NCBI GenBank assembly: GCA_903642325.1
Contig: CAHJWM010000018.1
Span: 36,949 to 100,948 of the forward strand
DNA: 64,000 bases
Source of the DNA: Myxococcales bacterium
GTDB lineage: Bacteria; Myxococcota_A; Polyangia; Polyangiales; Polyangiaceae
Direction: 5' to 3'
Numbering within the stretch: the stretch's first letter is position 1; each line of letters opens with the position of its first letter. Below the pieces are notes generated by a model. That model made no database searches and was not told the origin of the DNA. It saw only the letters and a list, made by a program, of their open reading frames with translations. Positions 56,852 to 64,000 of the stretch are shown here, one piece after another. A program made the translations under genes and the position numbers.

Positions 56852-58621
56852 TCAACGGCGCAGCATGCTGCCGCCGTGGCCAACCGCCCACACCTCGCGC
56901 GCCCCCGGAGCGTCGAACCCCCACACCGCGCTGAGGGCTTGCTTGGTCCCGCTTGGCACGGAGGACCAAGTGGTGCCATCGAAATGAAGGATCGTTCCAG
57001 AGAACCCTACGACCCAGATGTCGTTCGCAGCCGTCCCCCAAAGGTCATTGAGACCCTCCGTGGTTCCGCTCGTCTGCCGCGTCCAGCTCGCGCCGTTCCA
57101 ATGCAGGACAACGCCTTCGTAACCTACCGTCCAAACGTCGGTCGAGCCGCTGCCCCACACGGAGTTGAAGCCCTTGCTGGATTCCGCCGGGCTGCTCGAC
57201 CAGGCACTGCCGTCCCAATGCAGCGCCCCCGCGTCGCCCACGGCCCAGGCGTCGCGCGGTCCGCCGCACCAGACCGCGCGCAAGTATTGAAGCGTGCCGC
57301 TGGTCGACGGCAGCCAGCGCTCGCCGTCCCAGTGCAAGATAGTGCCTTCCGCGCCGACGGCCCACGCTTCCAACGCTCCGTGCGCGGCCACTCCGAACAG
57401 ATCTTCAGTCGTGCCGCTCGGGACGACCGACCACGCGGACCCGGCTCGATGCACGATGCTGCCACCGTCACCAACGGCCCAAACATCGCTCGCGCTGTTA
57501 CCAGCGAGCGCGCGCAGCTGCGAGCTGGTGCCCGCGCTCGTTGCAGACACGGTCGCGCCGTCCCAGTGCACGACGCTCGCGTCGTCGCCGATGGCGAATA
57601 GGTCGCTCGGCCCGCTTCCCCACACATCATAGAGGTAGGCGCGCGGGCCGACATCGATGACCGACCATCGATTGCCATCCCAGTGGAGCTCGCCGCCATC
57701 TTCGGTGACGGCCCAGGCGTCGTCGCGGCCGCTGCCCCAAACACTCACGACGTTCGAAGTAACGGAGCTTGCGACTGACGCCCAGGAGACGCCGTCCCAG
57801 TGCAGAATGGTGCCCTCGGCGCCCACCACCCAGACGTCGTTGCTCCCGCTTCCCCAAACGCAGGTGAGCGCTTCCATGCTTCCGCTTGCAACGGCCCGCC
57901 AGGTGGCGCCATCCCAGTGGATCATCACGCCGGCCGCGCCGACCGCCCAAATGTCTTGGCCGCTTTCGCCCCATATTCCGGACAGCGGCACGGCGACATC
58001 GGTCGAGATGGTAGCCCATGCACTGCCATCCCAATGTTGCGTCAAGCCCGCGCCGCCCACCGCCCACACATCATTTCCCGCGCGGCCCCAGAGCGCGTTG
58101 GCAGCGTGGTCAGTGCTGTCGACGCCTAGCCAACCGAGGCCATTCCAATGGCGCAGCCCGTCGTCGGTGGCCGCCCACACGTCTTGGCCGCTCGAGCCCC
58201 ACAACGCCCGGAAGTTGGAGGTCGTTCCGCTTTCGACGTTTACCCACGCGGCGCCATCCCAATGGTTCAACGTGCCCGCTTCGCCGGCCGCCCAGACGTC
58301 TGCTTCGCCCGCGCCCCAGACGGTTCGGAGATCGAGCGTTGTACCGGCCGCGACGCTACTCCAACTCGAACCGTCCCAGCGCAGCGCGGTTCCGGCAGAC
58401 CCAACTGTCCAGCTGTCGCTTGCGGCCGAGCTCCAGCCCGCACTGAGTGGGTTGCCTTGGGGCAGCGGGTTTTCCCAGCACCATCGCCCCGTGGCACAGC
58501 GCGCACTCTCGCCAGCCCGAGCGTCGGCGGGCGTGCTCGTGCCACAGCCGGCAAGGGCCAGCATGACGCTCACCCCGAGCGCCCAGCCGGCGCGGCGCCC
58601 GTTCGAACCTGCGGGTGGCAT
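56852..58621 (-). CDS. Lipoprotein with about 13 tandem propeller repeats
   Basis: A 589-residue lipoprotein: signal with lipobox LAGC (Cys26), then tandem repeats of 38-43 residues, each with 'VWGSGSNDVWVVGAEGTILHWDG..W' (W-G-x3-D-V-W-x-V-G-x-x-G-x-I-x-H-W-D-G-x-x-W). About 13 units can be counted, enough for two propellers. Repeats differ little, so recent expansion or gene conversion is likely. No enzymatic motif. ATG 58621 is taken as the start; a TTG at 58654 would abut the preceding stop. Last gene of a co-directional set with the dihaem and LVIVD proteins, 33 bp after the dihaem gene. Confidence 0.9.
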   Translation of the reverse strand: MPPAGSNGRRAGWALGVSVMLALAGCGTSTPADARAGESARCATGRWCWENPLPQGNPLSAGWSSAASDSWTVGSAGTALRWDGSSWSSVAAGTTLDLRTVWGAGEADVWAAGEAGTLNHWDGAAWVNVESGTTSNFRALWGSSGQDVWAATDDGLRHWNGLGWLGVDSTDHAANALWGRAGNDVWAVGGAGLTQHWDGSAWATISTDVAVPLSGIWGESGQDIWAVGAAGVMIHWDGATWRAVASGSMEALTCVWGSGSNDVWVVGAEGTILHWDGVSWASVASSVTSNVVSVWGSGRDDAWAVTEDGGELHWDGNRWSVIDVGPRAYLYDVWGSGPSDLFAIGDDASVVHWDGATVSATSAGTSSQLRALAGNSASDVWAVGDGGSIVHRAGSAWSVVPSGTTEDLFGVAAHGALEAWAVGAEGTILHWDGERWLPSTSGTLQYLRAVWCGGPRDAWAVGDAGALHWDGSAWSSSPAESSKGFNSVWGSGSTDVWTVGYEGVVLHWNGASWTRQTSGTTEGLNDLWGTAANDIWVVGFSGTILHFDGTTWSSVPSGTKQALSAVWGFDAPGAREVWAVGHGGSMLRR

Positions 58622-58654
58622 CGCCTCGGGTAGTGCGCAGTCGTCCTCGAGCAA

Positions 58655-61075
58655 TCAGTTGCGGCGCCGCGCTCGCCGCCCCGCTCGGCTCAGTAAAGCA
58701 AAAACGCAGCAGCTGACGAGCCAGCCAGCGAGCGGCACGCCGCGCGTGCGCAGCCCGAGAAAGGCGCAGCCTCCTGTGCTGCCGCCTGGGGTCGCGGGCG
58801 AGCTCGCCATGGGCCCAGCGGATCCGCCGGCACCCGCGCCTGCTCCGCCAGCGCCGCCGCTGCCAGCCATCGTAGTGCTCGTGGCTACGGTTTCGGGCAC
58901 ATCGTCGAGCTGCACTAAGTACGCGACGAGCTGGTCGATTTCAGTCGGAGACAGGTCGCTGGTCTTCCCCATGCGATCGCCCACGTTGTACTTGGTAAAC
59001 ACTTCGGCCAGCGTCACGGCCCGACCGTCGTGCAGGTAGGGAGCGCTCTGCCAGAGCCCCTTGAGCGTCGGAGTGTCGAGGCCTTCCAACTTCTCGAACA
59101 GCCGATTTCCGGAGGTTGGCAGGAGCGTGCCCACGTCATGCAATTGGCCTGCGGCGCTGTCGGTGAAATCCGCGCCGTTGTGGCACACGGGGCAGCCCGC
59201 ACGCGCAAAGATCTCCCGGCCCGCGAGGGCGTCCTTGGTGAAGCTGCCGTCCGGATTACGAAACGGGCTCCGCGACACCTGCGCAAGTGAAGTGATGTAC
59301 GCCGCGAGCGCGTCGAGCTCGGGGCTCACGCCCGCCGAGGGCTTGCCGAGCGTATCGTAATTCCCATCGGGTTTGAGTCGAGCCGTGAAGTCAGCGTCCG
59401 ACATGAACCCCGAGCCGCCGAAATCGTGCCGGATGTCGCGCTCGAAGTCCTGGATCTCATCCATGTTTGCGCTCCAGTGCACGCGGCCCTGGCCTTGTGT
59501 GCCGCGAATACCGAGCAGCGTCTTGGTGTTGCGCAAGCCCTCGCCGCGATCCGTGAAATCCCAAATACGCCCGTCGCCGATGCCGCCGAAGTGACAGGAC
59601 GCGCAGCTCCAGTAACCCGCGTGACCCATGCGCGTGTCGGCCGAGTTATAGAAGATCTGCTTTCCGAGCAATAGCTGAGGGGTCAGTCGATCGTGATCGG
59701 TCGTGCCGATGCGCGCCAACGGCTCCGGCGCCGCTTGGTCGCTCGAGTCAAGCGACGAGCTGACGTCGTATGCGATGATCTCGCGCGAGAGAAACGCGTT
59801 CACGAACAGTTTTCCGTCGGGAGCCAGCAGAAAGCCGTCCGGGCCATGGCCGACGTCGCGGATCCCGCTCAGCTCCTGGGTGCTGTAAGCATCGATGATG
59901 CCGATCCAATTGCTGGCTTCAGCGAGCAGAAAGGCGTAGTCGCCGAGCGGCGAAAAGGCGACCGACACTAGGAGCGACCGATTATCGATGTCCTTTCTGC
60001 GCTCGACTAGCTCTCGCTCGGCTTTCATGTCGATGACGCACAATGCGGTGCGTACGAAGTTGTCGGACGTCATGGCCAAGCCATCGCGCTGCTTACCGCG
60101 CGCCACGTCGTCCTTCTTCGCGGAGACCCAAGCTTGCGTGCCGTCCGGCGAAATCACCATCGAAAATACGTCGTTCGGCACGCCGCGGCCCGACGATTGC
60201 GTGTCGGGACCCTCGTCGAACGGCAGCGCGATGGTGTTGGTCACGGTGAAGGTCTGCGGCGAAACGACCCACACTTCTCCGTGGTCCGCTGGCGAAATGA
60301 AGCGCGTCACGAAAATGCGCCCGTCTCCCGCCACCGAAACTCCGAAGGGTGTGGGGCCGAGGGCGAGCTGCCGACTAACGGTGCGCAGCGCGCCGTCGAT
60401 CTCGAGTAATTGACCGGTCGCGTAAAGCGAAACATAGGCCCGACCGTTCGGACCAAAGGCGATGGCCCGCGGTTCCGAGGCGTAGGGCATGGCAATCCGG
60501 GTTTTGACCGCCCCCGTGTCTCGGTCGAGGACGACCACTTCGTCGGATTGCTGATTGGCAACCCAAATAGTTTTATCGGGCGCTTGCGCCAGCGAATGCG
60601 GCTCCCGGCCCACGGCGAATTCATGTACGCGGGCGAGCTGCGTCTGATCGATCACACTCACCGTGTCACTGTCCGGATTCGTGCTCCAGATCAGATGCCG
60701 CTCCGCGTCGAGTAAGATGCTCGAGGAATTGCTGGGCGGGGCCGGGGTCAGCGTATTCACCGCCGTTGCAACGAACACCGCGCTGGCGCCGCCTGCGTCA
60801 TCCGTGGCGCTCACGATCACCGTGTAATGGCCGGGCGCTTCGTAGGCGTGCGACATCTCCCGCGCCGGTCCCGGATCGCTCACTGTCCCGTCGCCAAAAT
60901 TCCAACGCAAAGTGACGGTCCCCACCGCGCCGGTGACCGAGGCCACGCGGTAGGTTTGCGTCTGGCCGCTGACGGCAGGTGCCGCCTTGGCCATGACGAG
61001 GCCGAGCGCAGACGCTGGCGCCGCGGCGAACAAACTCGCCACCAACATCGCCGCAGCCACGATCGCCGACTTCAT
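58655..61075 (-). CDS. PKD/YVTN-propeller dihaem protein with MYXO-CTERM-like tail
   Basis: An 806-residue exported protein: signal peptide (ending PASALG), PKD domain ('LRWNFGDGTVSDPGPAREMSHAYEAPGHYTVIVSATDD'), a YVTN-type seven-blade propeller ('STNPDSDTVSVIDQTQLARVHEF', 'WVANQQSDEVVVLDRDTGAV'), then a cytochrome c peroxidase/MauG-like region with two haem motifs, CASCH ('YWSCASCHFGG') and CPVCH ('AGCPVCHNG'), and a distal Met/His-like 'VGDRMGK'. Near the end a Gly tract, 'GGCAFLG', a hydrophobic helix and Arg-rich 'RAGRRARRRN' form a sorting tail. Such proteins are thought to be oxidase- or electron-transfer-linked. Overlaps the next gene upstream by 4 bp. Confidence 0.9.
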   Translation of the reverse strand: MKSAIVAAAMLVASLFAAAPASALGLVMAKAAPAVSGQTQTYRVASVTGAVGTVTLRWNFGDGTVSDPGPAREMSHAYEAPGHYTVIVSATDDAGGASAVFVATAVNTLTPAPPSNSSSILLDAERHLIWSTNPDSDTVSVIDQTQLARVHEFAVGREPHSLAQAPDKTIWVANQQSDEVVVLDRDTGAVKTRIAMPYASEPRAIAFGPNGRAYVSLYATGQLLEIDGALRTVSRQLALGPTPFGVSVAGDGRIFVTRFISPADHGEVWVVSPQTFTVTNTIALPFDEGPDTQSSGRGVPNDVFSMVISPDGTQAWVSAKKDDVARGKQRDGLAMTSDNFVRTALCVIDMKAERELVERRKDIDNRSLLVSVAFSPLGDYAFLLAEASNWIGIIDAYSTQELSGIRDVGHGPDGFLLAPDGKLFVNAFLSREIIAYDVSSSLDSSDQAAPEPLARIGTTDHDRLTPQLLLGKQIFYNSADTRMGHAGYWSCASCHFGGIGDGRIWDFTDRGEGLRNTKTLLGIRGTQGQGRVHWSANMDEIQDFERDIRHDFGGSGFMSDADFTARLKPDGNYDTLGKPSAGVSPELDALAAYITSLAQVSRSPFRNPDGSFTKDALAGREIFARAGCPVCHNGADFTDSAAGQLHDVGTLLPTSGNRLFEKLEGLDTPTLKGLWQSAPYLHDGRAVTLAEVFTKYNVGDRMGKTSDLSPTEIDQLVAYLVQLDDVPETVATSTTMAGSGGAGGAGAGAGGSAGPMASSPATPGGSTGGCAFLGLRTRGVPLAGWLVSCCVFALLSRAGRRARRRN

Positions 61076-62952
61076 GCCCGCTTTTTCCCCGCGGCGCGGC
61101 TGCGGCGGCGCAACCGCCCGAGACCAATCGCAAGCCCAGCCAGACCTAGCGCCCAGCGGCTCGTCGGTCGCGCGCTCTTCGAGAGGCTGATGCTGCAGCC
61201 GCCGTCGGTCGACGAGGCCGGCGGCGTGCCGCTCGCTGTTGCGGAGGCGCCCCCGCCGGTCGCGGGCGCGGTGCCAGCGCTAGCGCTGACTGCCTGCCCT
61301 GCGCTGCCGCCGGTGCCGTTCAGAGTGCCCCCATCTGAGCTACTGGGTGACGAGCCACCTACGGCCGCGGAGGTGCCGCCCGCCGCGAGCGAGCCGCCCG
61401 CGCCGACTGAGCCGACTGAGCCGCCTGACGCCGCCGCACCGGCTGAGCCGGCTTGGCCGAACCCGCCGCCGGTTCCGGTTCCGGTGCCGCCGCCGCCGGT
61501 CATGTCGACCGTGGCCCCGGTGGAGAAGCGCGTGGTGGAAGCCGCAGTGTTTTTGTTGCCGACCAAATCCGCTACGCCGCCCACTGGCACGACGACCTCG
61601 TAGGTCGTATTCGCGCTGAGCGGCGCCTTTGGCCCAAACGAGATGGCGTCGAAAGACGACTTACTGAATACGCCCGGCACCACGGCCCCGCCCACGCTGC
61701 GGACGACGATGTTGGCCGGGACCACCGTGTCCAGGTCGAGATCCTCGGAGAAGAAGAGCGTGATGCGTGTGGAGAGCGGTTGCTTCGCCGCGCTGGGATA
61801 CACCTTGAGCACCGCCGGTGGCACGATGTCCGGCCCGCTTTGATGCGGAATGAGCGCCGACCCCGAGCCGTGATCATTGCCGAGAAACACCAGATTGCCC
61901 ATCAAGGTAGCAAAATCGAAGTCTCCGCCCGGCCCGTTCGGATCGGTGCCGTTGCCCACGAACGTCAGCTTGTCGTTGCTCGTGTCCCACTTCTTGAAGC
62001 CCTCGCTGGACTGCCCGCAGACCGCAAACCCGCTTTCGAAGGTGCAGTAGCCTCCGCGGTCCTTCCCCGACTTGCCGGTCGCAACGACGCTTACCGCGCT
62101 ATCGCTCCACTTCATCATCACGTAATCGCCGTTGGTGCCGGCGCCGTAGATGCGGTCACCCACCACGAGTGACGAATACAGGCTCGCCGGCGTCTTGCCT
62201 GTAGCCGACAAGAAGGGCGTCTTCGGATTCCCGATGTCGATGACCGCGTACTGGGTGCCGGCCTTGTCGTCCATGTTGGCGCCGATCAAAAAATTGCCCG
62301 CCGCGAAGGTCGGGCCAATCCGGAAATTACCAATGCTTCCCGTGGTGATGCGCGTGACGAGCGAACACTTCGCTGGGTCGGTCGCGTCGACGACGAAAAT
62401 TCCGTTCCCGGTGCCGCCCGCGAACACGTACGGCCACTCCCATGACAACATCCAAAGCGTGTTGTCGTAGTCGCCACCATTGGCGCCGCTCAACGCGAAC
62501 GTGCCGGCGGGCTTCGGGTCCAGCGGGTCGGTGAAATCGAAGAACTGAATGCCGCTCACGGTCGGCAGCACGAGCAACGTTCGGCCGTCGGGCATTGCGA
62601 CAGGCATGGCGTGAAGCTCGCGCAGCTTGGATGTCTCCGGGGTCCCGTCGAGCGTCTTCTGCAGCACCGGTTTGCGGGGATTCGTTACGTCATAAACGTG
62701 GAGCGAACCGGGCGGCTTGCCACTGTCGTTCGATCCCATAACCACCAACTTTTGATGGATCATGACCGCGGTGTTGGCGCCGGTAGGCCCGGTCGGCCAC
62801 TTACTTGCTCCCTCGCCTCCAAAGTTCGAGACGGGCTTGAACACTTCCTGATCAGTGTAAGTCAGATTGCCGAGCCCCGAAGCCTGGGCCAGCGTGGGCA
62901 GCGACAGCGTTGCCAGGAACGGCAAGATTGAAAGGACGCGTTTGCTATTCAT
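61072..62952 (-). CDS. LVIVD-repeat/Ig-like protein with MYXO-CTERM tail
   Basis: A 626-residue exported protein. Signal peptide ends 'TLAQASG'. The N-terminal 380 residues have LVIVD-like repeats ('LHVYDVTNPRKPVLQKTLDG', 'IQFFDFTDPLDPKPAGTF', 'IFVVDATDPAKCSLVTRI', 'YAVIDIGNPKTPFLSATG'), which fold as a propeller. An Ig-like Big_5 domain follows ('TRITLFFSEDLDLDTVVPANIVVRSVGG...VADLVGNKNTA'), then a Gly/Ala/Ser tract and 'GGCSISLSKSARP', a hydrophobic helix and Arg-rich end: MYXO-CTERM. Overlaps the dihaem gene by 4 bp (ATGA) and lies 35 bp after the partial lipoprotein gene: an operon. Confidence 0.9.
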   Translation of the reverse strand: MNSKRVLSILPFLATLSLPTLAQASGLGNLTYTDQEVFKPVSNFGGEGASKWPTGPTGANTAVMIHQKLVVMGSNDSGKPPGSLHVYDVTNPRKPVLQKTLDGTPETSKLRELHAMPVAMPDGRTLLVLPTVSGIQFFDFTDPLDPKPAGTFALSGANGGDYDNTLWMLSWEWPYVFAGGTGNGIFVVDATDPAKCSLVTRITTGSIGNFRIGPTFAAGNFLIGANMDDKAGTQYAVIDIGNPKTPFLSATGKTPASLYSSLVVGDRIYGAGTNGDYVMMKWSDSAVSVVATGKSGKDRGGYCTFESGFAVCGQSSEGFKKWDTSNDKLTFVGNGTDPNGPGGDFDFATLMGNLVFLGNDHGSGSALIPHQSGPDIVPPAVLKVYPSAAKQPLSTRITLFFSEDLDLDTVVPANIVVRSVGGAVVPGVFSKSSFDAISFGPKAPLSANTTYEVVVPVGGVADLVGNKNTAASTTRFSTGATVDMTGGGGTGTGTGGGFGQAGSAGAAASGGSVGSVGAGGSLAAGGTSAAVGGSSPSSSDGGTLNGTGGSAGQAVSASAGTAPATGGGASATASGTPPASSTDGGCSISLSKSARPTSRWALGLAGLAIGLGRLRRRSRAAGKKRA

Positions 62953-62987
62953 CGTTCGGCCTTGGTTGCTTCGGGTTGGCTGATCGC

Positions 62988-64000
62988 TCAGCGAATGACG
63001 AATTCATTAGTGATGAGGGCAGCTAAAGTCTGATTACCCCAGGACCAAACGAGCTGCCCCGCGGGGTTGAGCTCGAGCAGCTCGGGAGTGGTCGGGTGAT
63101 CTGCCGGTACCTGGTGGCCGAGCCAATTGGCGACGATGACATTGCCGTTGGGCAGCCGAGAAAATCCCGAGAAAAAATCTACGTAAACCGCGTTGCCGGT
63201 CGCGTCCTTGACCTTGTCTTTGCCGCCCACGCTGGCCGTGACGGTGCCGGCAGAGTCGAGTATGACGACCGTCGCACCTTCACCGGTGGCCGCTTGCATC
63301 TTGCCGCCGTCGAGCCAAATCGCGTTGTAGCCTTTGAACCCGGCTGGCAGCTTGGTCTTCTTCACCAGTGCGCCGAGCTCGGTGACTTCGTAAATGTAGG
63401 CGGCCTGTGCGCTCTCGTACTTCGTGAACGCGAAGTTACCGGTTGCGGCGTTGCGTTCCAATTTGCGGAGCTCGCTGCCGCCGGCCGCGAACGGCATTTT
63501 GACGGACGGCAGCGCGGCGCTGCCCGTGGCGCTCAAGTAGTCGAGCTGTGGCGGGTCCAGGTCCCGGGCCAAGACCGTAGTGCCCGGCGGCACCGAGCCC
63601 GTTGCATTTCCCGGTATGCGGGTGGCACTGGTCACGCTGCCTGCGCTGGTGAGCTTATTGACGACAGCGCCGGTGCTCAGATCCAGCTCGAGAAAACCCT
63701 TGTCGATACTGACGAGCGCCGCTTTTCCGCCCGCCGCCTTCGTGTTGGCTACGAGCTCGATCGAGCGCGGCGAGTTAGCACCCGTGTCGCCCACTTTAGC
63801 GTTCCAGTTTCGCTTGGGCTCGAACTCATTGACGTAGTCGACTTGGTTGCGGCTGTTGTCGCTGGCCAAAAATTCGTGGCAGAGCTGCCCTTGGGGCTTC
63901 GGGCAAGTGGCCGCGCTGCCGCCACCTGCGCCAGCGGCGGAGGTTCCTCCGGCTGCGCCGGCTGCGCCGGCCGTGCCGCCGGCACCCCCGCCAGCGCTTG
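62988..64000 (-). CDS. Lipoprotein-type propeller protein, 5' end outside the window
   Basis: The frame stays open to the right edge, where it reads a Gly/Ala/Ser/Thr tract (AGGGAGGTAGAAGAAGG) followed by 'CPKPQGQLCHEFLASDNSRN' and a domain of about 290 residues with propeller-like repeats ('GKAALVSIDKGFLELDLSTGAVVNKL', 'YNAIWLDGGKMQAATGEGATVVILDSAG', 'NGNVIVANWLGHQVPADHPTTPELLELNPAGQLVWSWGN'). The last is like the arylsulfotransferase/PQQ-type 'NGN.LV..' repeats. The tract implies a lipobox beyond 64000. The TTG at 63869 is not the start. First visible gene of the operon with the LVIVD and dihaem proteins. Confidence 0.82.
   Translation of the reverse strand, partial: SAGGGAGGTAGAAGAAGGTSAAGAGGGSAATCPKPQGQLCHEFLASDNSRNQVDYVNEFEPKRNWNAKVGDTGANSPRSIELVANTKAAGGKAALVSIDKGFLELDLSTGAVVNKLTSAGSVTSATRIPGNATGSVPPGTTVLARDLDPPQLDYLSATGSAALPSVKMPFAAGGSELRKLERNAATGNFAFTKYESAQAAYIYEVTELGALVKKTKLPAGFKGYNAIWLDGGKMQAATGEGATVVILDSAGTVTASVGGKDKVKDATGNAVYVDFFSGFSRLPNGNVIVANWLGHQVPADHPTTPELLELNPAGQLVWSWGNQTLAALITNEFVIR

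Overview
The window (GC-rich, about 60-65% by eye) looks like a chromosome segment of a myxobacterium (Myxococcota, probably Polyangiales or a relative). The signs are: many secreted lipoproteins whose mature N-termini are Gly/Ser/Ala-rich low-complexity tracts, C-terminal Cys-hydrophobic-Arg tails of the MYXO-CTERM type, two Hanks-type Ser/Thr kinases, PEGA/TPR proteins, ECF sigma factors, and hybrid chemotaxis-like histidine kinases. No rRNA, tRNA, CRISPR array, insertion sequence or prophage was recognised.

Layout. 0.3-4.3 kb: SDR-like oxidoreductase, epoxide-hydrolase-like enzyme with a divergent HxlR regulator, a ParE-toxin stub, and a DUF4143 AAA ATPase with an inverted repeat at its start. 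4.8-7.4 kb: secreted lipoprotein, broken lipoprotein gene, CBS protein. 7.6-14.3 kb: signalling island with a degenerate NtrC-like ATPase, a CheB-CheR-PAS-kinase split by a 4-bp duplication, a histidine kinase split by a -1 shift, and a LuxR-type response regulator. 14.5-17.2 kb: a small-protein/nucleotidyltransferase pair converging on the most unusual gene of the window, a TadE-like membrane anchor fused through a Gly-rich linker to a pertussis/cholera-type ADP-ribosyltransferase domain. 17.5-21.5 kb: decay zone with a frameshifted PIN (VapC) remnant, a methyltransferase, an N-truncated DUF1552 protein, a displaced copy of part of a Cys-rich lipoprotein gene, and a LamG lipoprotein.

21.6-27.5 kb: ECF sigma, FecR-like anti-sigma, exported protein, TlpA-like thioredoxin and a GH127-type glycosidase, all on the plus strand. 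27.8-32.2 kb: minus-strand operon of Ser/Thr kinase, PEGA protein and Cys-repeat lipoprotein. 32.3-34.9 kb: minus-strand operon of haem-motif barrel protein, small haem-motif MYXO-CTERM protein and lipocalin. 35.3-37.0 kb: two genes truncated head to head at one junction (hemerythrin and lipoprotein). 37.0-43.9 kb: housekeeping and small-molecule genes (glutathione-dependent formaldehyde dehydrogenase, MmcQ/YjbR, DoxX, DHFR-like, GrpB, NmrA/LysR pair, ArsR-AHSA1 operon). 44.1-50.9 kb: lipoprotein, PEGA-like relative, LuxR protein, and an ECF sigma overlapping a zinc-finger/Ser-Thr kinase gene. 51.5-52.4 kb: second ArsR-AHSA1 operon whose start codon lies in the centre of a 34-bp inverted repeat. 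52.7-64.0 kb: large surface or exported proteins (duplicated-domain lipoprotein, FG-GAP/CARDB lipoprotein, WG-repeat propeller, PKD/YVTN/dihaem protein, LVIVD protein, and a lipoprotein running off the right edge).

Four themes recur: cell-surface proteins, kinase/sigma signalling, small regulator-enzyme pairs with operator palindromes at the start codon, and many broken genes (at least eight), which suggests a fluid accessory region or, for the single-base cases, possible sequencing errors.
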